DNA of 64,000 nt from Nocardioidaceae bacterium (GCA_030655315.1 JAURVT010000011.1:62001-126000), one strand, 5' to 3'; positions 41,992 to 51,341 are shown, counted from the stretch's first letter. Notes: generated from the letters alone by a model not told the origin. Made by a program: numbers and translations.

Positions 41992-42846
41992 TCACACGCC
42001 GATCGGGTGCCAGACCGTCTTTGTCTCGGTGAAGGTCGTCATCCGGTCGAGCCCGGGCTGGGCGGTCCAGTCCTCGGAGCGGGGACGCCGCACGCGCTTG
42101 AGGCCCTCGGCGGCGTCGCGCTCGAGGTCGGTGGCGGCGTCGCCGGCACCGGTGAGGTCGAGCGCGTCGACGTCGCGGTGGGTGGCGAGCCAGGGGCCGA
42201 CCTCGGCGACGTCGCCGGTGAGCACGTTGACCACGCCACCGGGCAGGTCGGACGTGGCCAGCACCTCCGACAGCGTGATCGCCGGCAGCGGGCGCCCGAA
42301 CGACGTGACCACCACGGCGGTGTTGCCCGTGACCACCACCGGCGCGATGACGCTCACCAGGCCGAGCAGCGACGAGTCCTGGGGCGCGGCGACCGCGACG
42401 ACGCCCGTGGGCTCGGGGCTGGAGAGGTTGAAGTACGGGCCGCTGACGGGGTTGGCGTTGCCGACCACCTGGGCGAGCTTGTCGGCCCACCCGGCGTACC
42501 AGACCCAGCGGTCGACGGCGGCGTCGACGACGCGTCCGGCCTGCGTGCGGGTGAGCCCCTCGGTGGCCGCGACCTCCGAGGTGAACTGCTCCCGGCGCCC
42601 CTCGAGCATCTCGGCGACGCGGTACAGGATCTGCCCGCGGTTGTACGGCGTGCGGGCGGACCAGCCGCCGAAGGCCTTGCGGGCGGCGACGACGGCGTCA
42701 CGGCCGTCCTTGCGCGAGGCCTGCGAGGCGTTGGCGAGGAACGCGCCCTTGGCGTCGAGCGCCTCGTAGGTGCGCCCGGACTCGCTGCGGGGGAACGCGC
42801 CCCCGACGTAGAGCTTGTAGGTCTTGCGGACGTCGACCCGGCTCAT
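41992..42846 (-). CDS. Truncated aldehyde dehydrogenase paralogue lacking the catalytic cysteine
   Basis: 284-aa protein of the aldehyde dehydrogenase superfamily, against about 480 for a complete one. The N-terminal and NAD-binding parts are present (YKLYVGGAFPRSESGRTYEA; VVAVAAPQDSSLLGLVSVIAP; DLPGGVVNVLTGDVAEVG), but the chain ends shortly after DALDLTGAG; the ELGGK glutamate and the catalytic Cys domain are absent. The ending is clean (no frameshift remnant visible). It overlaps the full-length ALDH stop (ATGA) and so is co-translated with it. It may be a regulatory or structural partner of that enzyme. Confidence 0.85.
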   Translation of the reverse strand: MSRVDVRKTYKLYVGGAFPRSESGRTYEALDAKGAFLANASQASRKDGRDAVVAARKAFGGWSARTPYNRGQILYRVAEMLEGRREQFTSEVAATEGLTRTQAGRVVDAAVDRWVWYAGWADKLAQVVGNANPVSGPYFNLSSPEPTGVVAVAAPQDSSLLGLVSVIAPVVVTGNTAVVVTSFGRPLPAITLSEVLATSDLPGGVVNVLTGDVAEVGPWLATHRDVDALDLTGAGDAATDLERDAAEGLKRVRRPRSEDWTAQPGLDRMTTFTETKTVWHPIGV

Positions 42847-44285
42847 CGGGTGCCTCCCTGCAGGTACGCGGCCAGCCCGTGCTTTCCGCCCTCGCGGCCG
42901 TAGCCGGACTCGGAGTAGCCGCCGAACGGCGACGCGGGGTCGAACTTGTTGAACGTGTTGGCCCAGACGACGCCCGCGCGCAGGCGGCTGGCCATCGCGA
43001 GGATCCGCGAGCCCTTGTCGGTCCAGACGCCGGCCGAGAGGCCGTACGGCGTGTTGTTGGCCTTGGCGACGGCCTCGTCGGGCGTGCGGAACGTCAGCAC
43101 GGACAGCACCGGCCCGAAGATCTCCTCGCGCGCGATCCGGTGCGCCTGGGAGACGCCGGTGAAGATCGTCGGCGCGTACCAGAACCCGTCGGACGGCAGC
43201 TCGCACGGCGGCGACCACCGCTCCGCGCCCTCGGCGTCACCGGTGGCGGCGAGCTCGGTGATGCGGGCGAGCTGCTCGGCCGAGTTGATCGCACCGACGT
43301 CGGTGTTCTTGTCGAGCGGGTCGCCGACGCGCAGCGTGGCCATCCGGTCCTTGAGCTTGCCGATGACCTCGTCGTAGACGTTCTCCTGCACGAGCAGCCG
43401 CGACCCGGCGCAGCAGACGTGGCCCTGGTTGAAGAAGATGCCTGACACGATGCCCTCGATCGCCTGGTCGAGCGGGGCGTCGTCGAAGACGATGTTGGCG
43501 GCCTTGCCGCCGAGCTCGAGCGTGAGGCGCTTGTCGGTGCCCGCGACGGCCCGCGCGATCTGGCGCCCGACGGGGGTGGAGCCGGTGAAGGCGACCTTGT
43601 CGACGCCGTCGTGCTCCACCAGAGCGCGTCCGGTCTCGCCGGCGCCGGTGACGATGTTGACGACGCCCGGCGGCAGGTCGGCCTGCTGGCAGATCTCGGC
43701 GAACAGCAGGGCCGTGAGCGGCGTGGTCTCGGCCGGCTTGAGCACCACGGTGTTGCCGGCGGCGAGCGCCGGGGCGACCTTCCAGGCCAGCATCATCAGC
43801 GGGAAGTTCCACGGGATGACCTGGGCGGCGACCCCGAGCGAGCGCGGGTCGGGACCGAGACCGGCGTGGTCGAGCTTGTCGGCCCACCCGGCGTAGTAGA
43901 AGAACCACTGCGAGACCAGGGGCACGTCGACGTCGCGCGACTCGCGGATCGGCTTGCCGTTGTCGAGGGTCTCGAGCACGGCCAGCTCGCGGGAGCGCTC
44001 GGCGATGATCCGGGCGATCCGGTACAGGTACTTGGCGCGCTCGGAGCCGGCCATCCGCGACCACACGCGCGAGTGGGCCCGGCGGGCCGCGGCCACGGCG
44101 CGGTCGACGTCGGCGGCGCTCGCCGCGGTGACCTCGGCGAGCACCTCCTCGGTGGCCGGGCTGATGGTCTTGAACATCGGGCCGTCGCCCTCGGTGAACT
44201 CGCCGTCGACGAACAGGCCGTACGACGACCGCAGGTCGACGACGCCGCGGGACTCCGGGGCGGGTGCGTACTCGAAAAAACTCAT
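42843..44285 (-). CDS. Aldehyde dehydrogenase (full length)
   Basis: 480-aa NAD(P)-dependent aldehyde dehydrogenase. The glutamate is Glu257 in LTLELGGKAANIVFDDA and the nucleophile is Cys291 in FFNQGHVCCAGSR; VIPWNFPLMMLAWKVAPALAAGNTVVLKP binds the cofactor. It lies just after deoC, whose reaction releases acetaldehyde, so oxidation of acetaldehyde to acetate is the likely job. The start ATG 44285 is 11 bases beyond the deoC stop. It is followed by its truncated paralogue. Confidence 0.93.
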   Translation of the reverse strand: MSFFEYAPAPESRGVVDLRSSYGLFVDGEFTEGDGPMFKTISPATEEVLAEVTAASAADVDRAVAAARRAHSRVWSRMAGSERAKYLYRIARIIAERSRELAVLETLDNGKPIRESRDVDVPLVSQWFFYYAGWADKLDHAGLGPDPRSLGVAAQVIPWNFPLMMLAWKVAPALAAGNTVVLKPAETTPLTALLFAEICQQADLPPGVVNIVTGAGETGRALVEHDGVDKVAFTGSTPVGRQIARAVAGTDKRLTLELGGKAANIVFDDAPLDQAIEGIVSGIFFNQGHVCCAGSRLLVQENVYDEVIGKLKDRMATLRVGDPLDKNTDVGAINSAEQLARITELAATGDAEGAERWSPPCELPSDGFWYAPTIFTGVSQAHRIAREEIFGPVLSVLTFRTPDEAVAKANNTPYGLSAGVWTDKGSRILAMASRLRAGVVWANTFNKFDPASPFGGYSESGYGREGGKHGLAAYLQGGTR

Positions 44286-44295
44286 GGCGCAGCCT

Positions 44296-45216
44296 TCAGT
44301 CGATCGTGACGTGGTCGGGGCCGGAGTAGTGCCCGGTGGTCAGCTTCTGACGCTGCATCAGCAGGTCGTTGAGCAGGCTGGAGGCACCGAAGCGGAACCA
44401 GTCGGGGTCGAGCCAGTCCGGCCCGGCCACCTCGTTGACGACGACGAGGTACTTGATCGCGTCCTTGCTGGTGCGGATGCCGCCCGCCGGCTTGACGCCC
44501 ACCTGGCGCCCGTGGGCGTCGCGGAAGTCGCGGACGGCCTGCAGCATCAGCAGCGTGACGGGCAGCGTCGCGGCGGGCTGGATCTTCCCGGTGGAGGTCT
44601 TGATGAAGTCGCCGCCCGCGAGCATCGCGAGCCACGACGCGCGGCGGACGTTGTCGTAGGTGGCGAGCTCGCCGGTCTCGAGGATGACCTTGAGGTGGGC
44701 GTGGGTGCCGTCGGGCCGCGCGCACGCGTCCTTGACGGCCACGATCTCGTCGTGCACGCGGTCGAGGTCGCCGGCCAGGAAGGCCCCGCGGTCGATGACC
44801 ATGTCGATCTCGTCGGCGCCGGCCGCGACCGCGTCGCGCGTGTCGGCGAGCTTGATCGCGAGGCTCGAGCGGCCGGACGGGAACGCCGTCGCGACGCTCG
44901 CGACGTTGACCGGCGCGTCGCCGAGGGCGTCCTTGGCGATCTTGACCATGTCGGGGTAGACGCACACCGCGGCCGCCGAGGGGCAGCCCGGGTCCGACGG
45001 GTCCGGGCGGACCGCCTTGGCCGCGAGCGAGCGCACCTTGCCCGGGGTGTCGGCACCCTCGAGGGTGGTGAGGTCGACCATGCGGATCGCGAGGTCGATG
45101 GCGTACGCCTTGGACGCGGCCTTGATCGACCGGGTCGACAGCGCGGCCGCCCGGCCCTCCAGCCCGACCTGGTCGACGCCGGGCAGTCCCTCCAGCACCC
45201 GTCGCAGCTCGCTCAT
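44296..45216 (-). CDS. deoC: Deoxyribose-phosphate aldolase
   Basis: 306-aa class I aldolase: 2-deoxyribose-5-phosphate to glyceraldehyde-3-phosphate and acetaldehyde. Schiff-base Lys is in VGVKPAGGIRTSKDA; the other active-site Lys and Asp are in LKVILETGEL and ADEIDMVIDRGAFL. It is longer than E. coli DeoC (259 aa), with extra N- and C-terminal parts as in related actinobacterial and eukaryotic enzymes. ATG 45216; TACACT on the minus strand near 45252 may be its -10. First gene of deoC-ALDH-ALDH; divergent from the PH-domain gene. Confidence 0.95.
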   Translation of the reverse strand: MSELRRVLEGLPGVDQVGLEGRAAALSTRSIKAASKAYAIDLAIRMVDLTTLEGADTPGKVRSLAAKAVRPDPSDPGCPSAAAVCVYPDMVKIAKDALGDAPVNVASVATAFPSGRSSLAIKLADTRDAVAAGADEIDMVIDRGAFLAGDLDRVHDEIVAVKDACARPDGTHAHLKVILETGELATYDNVRRASWLAMLAGGDFIKTSTGKIQPAATLPVTLLMLQAVRDFRDAHGRQVGVKPAGGIRTSKDAIKYLVVVNEVAGPDWLDPDWFRFGASSLLNDLLMQRQKLTTGHYSGPDHVTID

Positions 45217-45270
45217 CGCAGCACCCGTCTCGCCGTCGTGGTCACCTGGGGAGTGTAGGAGGATGGGGAC

Positions 45271-45921
45271 ATGGCGGACCACCAGCCTCCCGAGGTGCTC
45301 GAACGGTTCACGCCGACGGCCGGCCGCTGGGTCGGGGTGGTCGGCCTCGTCGTGCTGGCCCTCGTGGCGGTGGCGGTGCTCATGGCGGGCCTCGACCGCG
45401 CCACCGTCCTGGTGCTCGCGATCTGCGCGCTGCTGGGGGTCCTGACGTTCGCCGCGCTCGTGCGGCCCACCGTCCACGCCCGCAGCGACCACCTGCTCAT
45501 CCGCAACGCCTGGACGTCCAAGCGCATCCCGTGGCGGGCGGTCACCGACGTCGACGTGCGCCAGACCCTCCAGGTGAGCACCGGCGACGAGGTCCACCAC
45601 GCGATCGCGATCGGCAAGAGCGCGCGCAAGATCCTGCGCGGCAACCTGCCCGGCGCCGGACCGAGCGGTGCGTTCGGCTCCCAGAGCTCGCGCGAGTTCG
45701 CCACCCGTCCCACGCTCGAGGGCTCCGAGGTCGTCGGCACCGACTACGCCGACTACGTCGCCCTCAAGGTCCAGACCTACGCCTCCACCCGGCGGTCCCC
45801 GTCCGAGACCCTCCACGAGGCCGGACCCGACGACGCGGTCGTGCGCACCGTCGCCTGGCCCCTCGTGGTCGCCCCCGTCGCCCTGCTCGTCGCCGTGGTG
45901 GTCCTCGCCCTCCTGGGGTGA
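45271..45921 (+). CDS. PH-domain (bPH6-like) membrane protein
   Basis: 216-aa protein with two N-terminal membrane helices (about residues 18-40 and 44-64), a small beta-rich domain (VHARSDHLLIRNAWTSKRIPWRAVTDVDVRQTLQV) typical of bacterial PH domains, and a C-terminal helix (LVVAPVALLVAVVVLALL). Function unknown. TAGGAGGA 7 bases before the ATG is a good ribosome-binding site. It is divergent from deoC and convergent with pmmB, with a hairpin between. Confidence 0.78.
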   Translation: MADHQPPEVLERFTPTAGRWVGVVGLVVLALVAVAVLMAGLDRATVLVLAICALLGVLTFAALVRPTVHARSDHLLIRNAWTSKRIPWRAVTDVDVRQTLQVSTGDEVHHAIAIGKSARKILRGNLPGAGPSGAFGSQSSREFATRPTLEGSEVVGTDYADYVALKVQTYASTRRSPSETLHEAGPDDAVVRTVAWPLVVAPVALLVAVVVLALLG

Positions 45922-45929
45922 CCGCCCGT

Positions 45930-45999
45930 CCTCACGATTCGACGCGTCTCGGTCGTCGACACGCCGAGGGGAGCGACCCGGACCGGTCGAATCGTGAGG
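45930..45999. terminator. Hairpin between the PH-domain gene and pmmB
   Basis: Perfect 14-bp arms CCTCACGATTCGAC (45930-45943) and complement (45986-45999), with smaller stems possible inside the 42-base loop. Between convergent genes; no T-tract. Confidence 0.7.
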
Positions 46000-46002
46000 T
46001 GG

Positions 46003-47640
46003 TCAGCCGCCCACGAGCAGGGCGAGGTCGCCGCGGATGGCGTCGAGGCGGCCGGCGGCGGAGATGCGGAGGGCGTCGACGGCGTCGGGGGCGTCGTCGG
46101 TGACCGGGAGGACGACCTCGAGGTAGGCCTTGAGCTTGGGCTCGGTGCCGGAGGGACGGACGACGACGCGGGCGTCCTCGGCCAGCCGGATCCGCAGCCC
46201 GTCGGTGGGGGGCAGGCCGTCGCCGCCGTGAGCGAGGTCGTCGACGCCGACGACGTCGAGGCCGCCGAGGGCGACGGGCGGGTCGGCGCGGAGCCGTGCC
46301 ATCGCGTCGGTGATCAGCGAGAGGTCCTCGACGCGCACCGACAGCTGGCTGGTGGCGTGCAGGCCGTGCTCGCGGGCGAGGTCGTCCAGCCGGTCGGTCA
46401 GCGACCGGCCCTCGGCCCGGAGCTCGGCGGCGAGCTGGAGCACCCGCACGGCCGCCGAGATGCCGTCCTTGTCGCGGGCGACGGACGGGGCGACGGCATA
46501 GCCGAGCGCCTCCTCGTAGCCGAAGGCGAGGCCCTCGGCGCGCGCGATCCACTTGAATCCGGTCAGCGTCTGCTCGAACCGCTGCCCGTGGGCCGCGGCG
46601 AGACGCCCGAGCAGCGACGACGACACGATCGAGCACGCGTAGGTGCCCTCGACGCCTCGCCGCAGCAGGAGGTCGGCGAGCAGCACGCCGGTCTCGTCGC
46701 CGGTGAGCATCCGCCAGCCCTGGCCGGCGGGGACACCGACGGCGCATCGGTCGGCGTCGGGGTCGTTGGCGACGACGACGTCGGCCCCGACCTCGGCAGC
46801 GAGCGCCAGGGCGAGGTCCATCGCGCCCGGCTCCTCCGGGTTGGGGAACGCGACGGTCGGGAAGTCGGGGTCGGGCTCGCGCTGCTCGGCCACCACGTGC
46901 AGCGGGGCGAACCCGGCCCGCGCCACGACGGCGTCGACGACGTCGGCGCCCACGCCGTGCATCGGCGTGTACGCGACGACGAGCTCGCGCGGGCCGTCGT
47001 CGGGCACCGCGGCGACGGCGTCGACGTAGGCCTGCTCGACGGCGTCGTCGAGCAGGACGTAGTCCTCGCTGCGCACCAGCGCGTCGACGGGGCCGACCGC
47101 GTCGATCCGCCCGGCGATCGCGGCGTCGGCGGGCGGGACGATCTGGATGCCGTCGCCGAGGTACACCTTATAGCCGTTGTCGCGGGGCGGGTTGTGCGAC
47201 GCGGTGACCATCACCCCGGCGGACGTGCCCAGGTGGCCGATCGCGAACGCGAGCACCGGCGTGGGCAGCGGCCTCGGCAGCAGGTGCGCGCGGACGCCCA
47301 GGCCGGCCACCACTTCGGCGGTGTCGCGGGCGAAGCGCTCGGAGCCGTGCCGCGCGTCGTAGCCGATCACCAGGGACGGCGCGGCGTCCTCGGCGAGCAG
47401 ATGGGCGGCGAGGCCGGCCGCGGCGCGCGCGACGACGACCCGGTTCATCCCCTGCGGTCCGCCGCGCAGCGGTCCGCGCAGGCCGGCGGTGCCGAACGTC
47501 AGGGTGCCGTCGAAGCGCTCCGCGAGCTCGGCACGGGCCTCGGGCGACCCGTCGTCGAGCAGCCGCTGCAGCTCGTCGCGGGTCACCGGGTCGGGGTCCT
47601 GGCCGATCCAGGCCCGCACCTGCCCGTCGAGGTCGGTCAT
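46003..47640 (-). CDS. pmmB: Phosphohexomutase family, probable phosphopentomutase
   Basis: 545-aa alpha-D-phosphohexomutase. The phosphoserine loop is TASHNPPRDNGYKVY, the metal loop DPDADRCAVG, the sugar loop GYEEALGYAVAP and the phosphate-binding loop RPSGTEPKLKAYLE. The length and the N-terminal GTLTFGTAGLRGPLRGGPQGMN are those of the PGM2/PmmB group, whose human member is a phosphopentomutase. Next to punA and deoC, conversion of (deoxy)ribose-1-phosphate to the 5-phosphate is the likely role rather than phosphomannomutase. ATG 47640 overlaps the previous stop. Confidence 0.9.
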   Translation of the reverse strand: MTDLDGQVRAWIGQDPDPVTRDELQRLLDDGSPEARAELAERFDGTLTFGTAGLRGPLRGGPQGMNRVVVARAAAGLAAHLLAEDAAPSLVIGYDARHGSERFARDTAEVVAGLGVRAHLLPRPLPTPVLAFAIGHLGTSAGVMVTASHNPPRDNGYKVYLGDGIQIVPPADAAIAGRIDAVGPVDALVRSEDYVLLDDAVEQAYVDAVAAVPDDGPRELVVAYTPMHGVGADVVDAVVARAGFAPLHVVAEQREPDPDFPTVAFPNPEEPGAMDLALALAAEVGADVVVANDPDADRCAVGVPAGQGWRMLTGDETGVLLADLLLRRGVEGTYACSIVSSSLLGRLAAAHGQRFEQTLTGFKWIARAEGLAFGYEEALGYAVAPSVARDKDGISAAVRVLQLAAELRAEGRSLTDRLDDLAREHGLHATSQLSVRVEDLSLITDAMARLRADPPVALGGLDVVGVDDLAHGGDGLPPTDGLRIRLAEDARVVVRPSGTEPKLKAYLEVVLPVTDDAPDAVDALRISAAGRLDAIRGDLALLVGG

Positions 47641-48443
47641 CGGGACTCCCGGTCGAACGCGGGACGCTCGTGCTCGGCCGTCGCGAACGGACCTCCGACG
47701 AACGCCGCCTCGGCCTCGTCGGCCGCGCGCGGCGGCAGGTCGTCGGCCCAACCGGCGGCGTCGTCCTGCGGGTCGTAGCCGAGCGCCCGTCCGGCGGCGA
47801 GGTCCCACCAGCGGTCGGTGTTGGCCGAGATGCCCCAGATCTGCGCGAAGCCTGGCGACGGCGCGGTGAGGCACGCGTCGACCATCCGGACGCAGTCCAG
47901 CGGAGACAGCCAGGTGGCGAGGTTGCGGCGGGTCTCGGGCTGGGGCAGGAAGCTGCCGATCCGGCAGGACACCGCGTCGATGCCATGACGGTCGACGTAC
48001 AGCCGCATCACGGCCTCGGCCGCGACCTTGGAGACGCCGTAGAAGGTGTCCGGACGCGGCTCGGCGTCGGCCGGGACGAGGTCGGTGCGCGGCGTGCGGC
48101 CGACGGCGTGGTTGCTGCCCGCGTAGACGAACCGGCCGACGCCGTGCCGGACCATCGCGTCGAGCAGCGTCCCGGTGGTGTGGACGTGGGACTCCAGGCT
48201 CGAGGCCAGCGACCCCTCGGTGGGCACGCCCGCGAGGTGCACGACGGCGTCGACGTCGGCGACCGCCGTGTCGACCAGGTCGGCGTCCAGGCAGTCGCCC
48301 GTGGTCCAGCCGAGCGCGAACGCGGGCGCGAGCTCGGCGGCGTCGACGACGTCGAGCCCGCGCAGCTCGTGGCCGAGCGCGGGGAGGCCCTGGGCGAGCG
48401 TGCGGCCGATGGATCCGGCGGCGCCGGTGACGAGGACGCGCAT
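47637..48443 (-). CDS. NAD-dependent epimerase/dehydratase, uronate-dehydrogenase-like
   Basis: 268-aa extended short-chain dehydrogenase. The NAD-binding GAAGSIGRTLAQGL is at residues 7-20; the catalytic Tyr-x3-Lys is in FYGVSKVAAEAVMRLY; AGSNHAVGRTPRTD matches uronate dehydrogenases (SSNH-x-x-G). It may oxidise a hexuronate or another sugar acid, or act on a pentose product of nucleoside breakdown. It is sandwiched between punA (1-base overlap) and pmmB (ATGA overlap), so it is part of the salvage operon. Confidence 0.83.
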   Translation of the reverse strand: MRVLVTGAAGSIGRTLAQGLPALGHELRGLDVVDAAELAPAFALGWTTGDCLDADLVDTAVADVDAVVHLAGVPTEGSLASSLESHVHTTGTLLDAMVRHGVGRFVYAGSNHAVGRTPRTDLVPADAEPRPDTFYGVSKVAAEAVMRLYVDRHGIDAVSCRIGSFLPQPETRRNLATWLSPLDCVRMVDACLTAPSPGFAQIWGISANTDRWWDLAAGRALGYDPQDDAAGWADDLPPRAADEAEAAFVGGPFATAEHERPAFDRESR

Positions 48444-49255
48444 CACAGGCGGGGGAGGACGTCGGCGAGCAGGGCGCCCATGCGGGAGGCGGACGCGCGT
48501 CCGGCCTCGAGCACCTCGGCATGGTCGAGCGGCTCGCCGCTGATGCCGGCGGCGAGGTTGGTGACCAGCGAGATGCCCAGCACCTCCAGGCCCGCCTCGC
48601 GGGCGGCGATCGCCTCGAGCGTGGTGGACATGCCCACCAGGTCGCCCCCGATGGCACGGACCATGGCGATCTCCGCGGGCGTCTCGTAGTGCGGCCCGGG
48701 GAACTGCACGTAGACGCCTTCGGCGAGGCCGGGGTCGACGGTGCGGCACAGGTCGCGCAGGCGGCTCGAGTACAGGTCGGTGAGGTCGATGAAGGTCGCG
48801 CCGACCAGCGGCGACGTCGCGGTGAGGTTGACGTGGTCCGAGATCAGCACGGGCGTGCCGGGCGTCCAGGACGGGTCGAGGCCGCCGCAGCCGTTGGTCA
48901 GGACGACCGCCCGGCACCCGGCGGCCGCGGCGGTGCGCACGCCGTGCACGACGGGGGCGACGCCGCGTCCCTCGTACAGGTGGGTCCGGCCCAGGAAGAC
49001 GAGCACGCGCAGGTCGCCGATCCGGATCGAGCGCACGGTGCCACCGTGGCCGGCGACGGCCGGGGCGCTGAAGCCGGGCAGGCTCGCCAGCTCCACCTCG
49101 TGCTCGGGCTCCCCGAGCACGTCGGCGGCGGGCAGCCAGCCCGAGCCCATCACGAGGGCGACGTCGTGGTCACCGCCGCCGGTGAGCTCGCGGAGCCGCG
49201 CGGCGGCCTCCTGGGCGAGGGCGTGCGGGCCGGTGGTCTGGGTGTCGTCGCTCAC
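48443..49255 (-). CDS. punA: Purine nucleoside phosphorylase
   Basis: 270-aa trimeric PNP: inosine or guanosine plus phosphate to base and ribose-1-phosphate. [11 protein letters not shown] (phosphate-binding, near residue 35), [31 protein letters not shown] and [25 protein letters not shown] are highly like M. tuberculosis PunA. GTG 49255 is 6 bases after TAGGGT on the minus strand, so leaderless. It heads punA-udh-pmmB, and its product can go directly to pmmB. Confidence 0.95.
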   Translation of the reverse strand: MSDDTQTTGPHALAQEAAARLRELTGGGDHDVALVMGSGWLPAADVLGEPEHEVELASLPGFSAPAVAGHGGTVRSIRIGDLRVLVFLGRTHLYEGRGVAPVVHGVRTAAAAGCRAVVLTNGCGGLDPSWTPGTPVLISDHVNLTATSPLVGATFIDLTDLYSSRLRDLCRTVDPGLAEGVYVQFPGPHYETPAEIAMVRAIGGDLVGMSTTLEAIAAREAGLEVLGISLVTNLAAGISGEPLDHAEVLEAGRASASRMGALLADVLPRL

Positions 49256-49276
49256 CCGTGCACCCTAGGACGTCGC

Positions 49277-49723
49277 TCAGCCGGCCTGGCAGGGACGCTC
49301 GCGCAGCGCGAGCACGTAGTCGTGCGGGGCGCCGGCGGCCTCGGCCGCGTCCGAGACCATCGCGAGCGTCCGGGCCGACGGCAGCCCGCCCTCGTAGGCG
49401 TCGAGCACGTAGGTCCAGGCGACGACCTCGCCGTCCGGCACCTCCACCCGGACGTGCAGCTTCTCGTGCAGGCCGAGGTCGATGCCCTCGGACGCGTCGA
49501 GCCCCTGCTCGTCGAGCGGCGAGATGTCGTAGACGGCGACGAACACGCGGTCGCCCTCGGACGGGACGAGCATGGGCAGGGCGCCGTCCCAGTGCTGGTC
49601 CTCCGCGCCGAAGGTCAGCCGCCAGCCCGTGAGCCAGCCGACGTCGGCCACGGGGGAGTGCGGGCACCGTTCGACCATCCGCCCCGGGTCGAGGTTGGAG
49701 GCCCACGCCGCGTAGAGCGTCAC
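49277..49723 (-). CDS. Gamma-glutamylcyclotransferase-fold protein
   Basis: 148-aa GGCT/AIG2-like protein. YAAWASNLDPGRMVERCP (residues 4-21) is the family's Y-x-x-[YW]-x-SN element; GWRLTFGAEDQHWDGALPMLVPSEGDRVFVAVYDIS follows with the usual order. It may split gamma-glutamyl amines or act on a related substrate. TAGGCT on the minus strand is 7 bases before GTG 49723, so leaderless. Divergent from lpdA; co-directional with punA. Confidence 0.82.
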   Translation of the reverse strand: MTLYAAWASNLDPGRMVERCPHSPVADVGWLTGWRLTFGAEDQHWDGALPMLVPSEGDRVFVAVYDISPLDEQGLDASEGIDLGLHEKLHVRVEVPDGEVVAWTYVLDAYEGGLPSARTLAMVSDAAEAAGAPHDYVLALRERPCQAG

Positions 49724-49778
49724 GTGCCGCAGCCTATCTGCTGACGGCGCCGTCAGCGGGGTGCGCGATGATGGACCC

Positions 49779-51149
49779 GTGACTCACGTGGCGATCGTCG
49801 GCGGAGGACCTGGTGGCTACGAGGCTGCGCTGGTGGCAGCCCAGCTCGGCGGGCAGGTGAGCGTCGTCGACCGCGACGGGCTCGGCGGCTCCACCGTGCT
49901 CACGGACTGCGTGCCGAGCAAGACGCTGATCGCCACGTCCGACCTGATGACCGGTGTCGAGGGGGCCCCCGAGCTGGGGCTGCGGTCCGCCTCGCAGGTC
50001 AGCGCCGACCTCTCCGCCGTGAACGCCCGCGTCAAGCGCCTCGCGCTGGCGCAGTCCACCGACATCGCCCGGCGTCTCGACCGCGACGGCATCACGGTCG
50101 TCCGGGGCACCGCCCGTCTGGAGGGCGGCGGGGTCGTCGTCGCGCAGACCGACGACGGTGAGCAGCGCATCGAGGCCGACGTCGTGCTCGTCGCCACCGG
50201 TGCGCACCCGCGCGTGGTGCCCACCGCCCGTCCCGACGGCGAGCGCATCCTCACCTGGGAGCAGGTCTACGACCTCTCCGAGCTCCCGAGCCACCTCGTC
50301 GTCGTCGGCTCCGGCGTCACGGGCGCCGAGTTCGCGGGGGCCTACCACGCGCTGGGCAGCGAGGTCACCCTCGTCAGCAGCCGCGACCAGGTGCTGCCCG
50401 GCGAGGACTCCGACGCCGCCGGCGTGCTCGAGGAGGTCTTCAAGCGACGCGGCATGCACGTGCTCTCGCGCTCGCGGATGGCCTCGGTCGAGCGCCAGGG
50501 CGACGGCGTGCTGGTGACGCTCACCGACGGTCGCACCGTCCAGGGCAGCCACTGCCTGCTCGCGCTCGGCTCCATCCCCAACTCCGAGGGGCTCGGCCTG
50601 GCCGAGGCGGGCGTCGAGACCGGTGACGGCGGCTTCGTCACCGTCGACAAGGTCTCGCGCACGTCGGCTCCCGGCGTCTACGCCGCGGGCGACTGCACGG
50701 GCGTCCTGATGCTGGCCTCGGTGGCCGCCATGCAGGGTCGGATCGCGATGGCGCACGCCCTCGGCGACGCCGTCCGTCCGCTCGACCTCCGCCAGGTGGT
50801 CAGCAACGTCTTCACCGCCCCCGAGATCGCCACCGTCGGCTACGGCCAGAAGGCCGTCGACGACGGTGAGATCGACGCCGAGTGCGTGATGCTCGAGCTC
50901 AGCGGCAACCCGCGCGCCAAGATGGACGGCGTCCGCGACGGCTTCGTCAAGCTCTTCGCCCGCTCGGGCTCGGGCATCGTGGTGGGCGGCGTCGTCGTCG
51001 CCCCCCGGGCCAGCGAGCTGGTGCACGCCCTGTCGCTCGCGGTGTCGTGCTCCCTCACGGTGGACCAGGTCGCGCAGGCCTTCACCGTCTACCCGTCGAT
51101 GACGGGCTCGGTCGCCGAGGCGGCCCGCCGCCTCCACAAGCGCACCTGA
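49779..51149 (+). CDS. lpdA: NAD(P)H-quinone dehydrogenase of the LpdA type (no redox disulfide)
   Basis: 456-aa flavoprotein of the lipoamide-dehydrogenase superfamily. GGGPGGYEAALVAAQLG binds FAD (residue 8 on), VGSGVTGAEFAGAYHALG binds NAD(P)H, and YAAGDCTGVLMLA binds FAD again. The usual C-x4-C disulfide is missing its first Cys: the segment reads GGSTVLTDCVPSK (Thr39, Cys44), as in M. tuberculosis LpdA (Rv3303c), a quinone reductase with no lipoamide activity. GTG 49779 is 6 bases after a GATGAT -10-like element and so probably leaderless. It may protect against quinone or oxidative stress. Confidence 0.9.
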   Translation: MTHVAIVGGGPGGYEAALVAAQLGGQVSVVDRDGLGGSTVLTDCVPSKTLIATSDLMTGVEGAPELGLRSASQVSADLSAVNARVKRLALAQSTDIARRLDRDGITVVRGTARLEGGGVVVAQTDDGEQRIEADVVLVATGAHPRVVPTARPDGERILTWEQVYDLSELPSHLVVVGSGVTGAEFAGAYHALGSEVTLVSSRDQVLPGEDSDAAGVLEEVFKRRGMHVLSRSRMASVERQGDGVLVTLTDGRTVQGSHCLLALGSIPNSEGLGLAEAGVETGDGGFVTVDKVSRTSAPGVYAAGDCTGVLMLASVAAMQGRIAMAHALGDAVRPLDLRQVVSNVFTAPEIATVGYGQKAVDDGEIDAECVMLELSGNPRAKMDGVRDGFVKLFARSGSGIVVGGVVVAPRASELVHALSLAVSCSLTVDQVAQAFTVYPSMTGSVAEAARRLHKRT

Positions 51150-51277
51150 CCCCCGCCGGGCGCGCCTCCCGCGCCCGCCGCGTCGATCTGTCCATCGCGA
51201 GGTGGACCGCTTTCGCGACCCCTTTTCCCGACATTCAGGGAATGCATTGAATAACACCGTTGTAATTACGCCGATGC

Positions 51278-51291
51278 AATTTACCTAAATT
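51278..51291. repeat. AT-rich palindrome in the lpdA-amidase intergenic region
   Basis: AATTTACCTAAATT is a 6-2-6 palindrome, flanked by TACGCC (51267-51272) and GGCGTA (51292-51297) that also pair, leaving a 5-base bulge. The 239-base gap 51150-51388 is markedly AT-rich for this genome and also has a weak GGGCGCG/CGCGCCC hairpin just after lpdA and CATAAT at 51326-51331, a possible -10. Confidence 0.55.
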
Positions 51292-51341
51292 GGCGTATGT
51301 GTGGCGCGAGCGGATTTAGAGTGCGCATAATCAGGGGTCGA

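Noticed and set aside
49779-51149. Dihydrolipoamide dehydrogenase (Lpd)
   Set aside because: The C-x4-C disulfide is missing its first Cys, so lipoamide activity is not expected; LpdA quinone reductase type instead.
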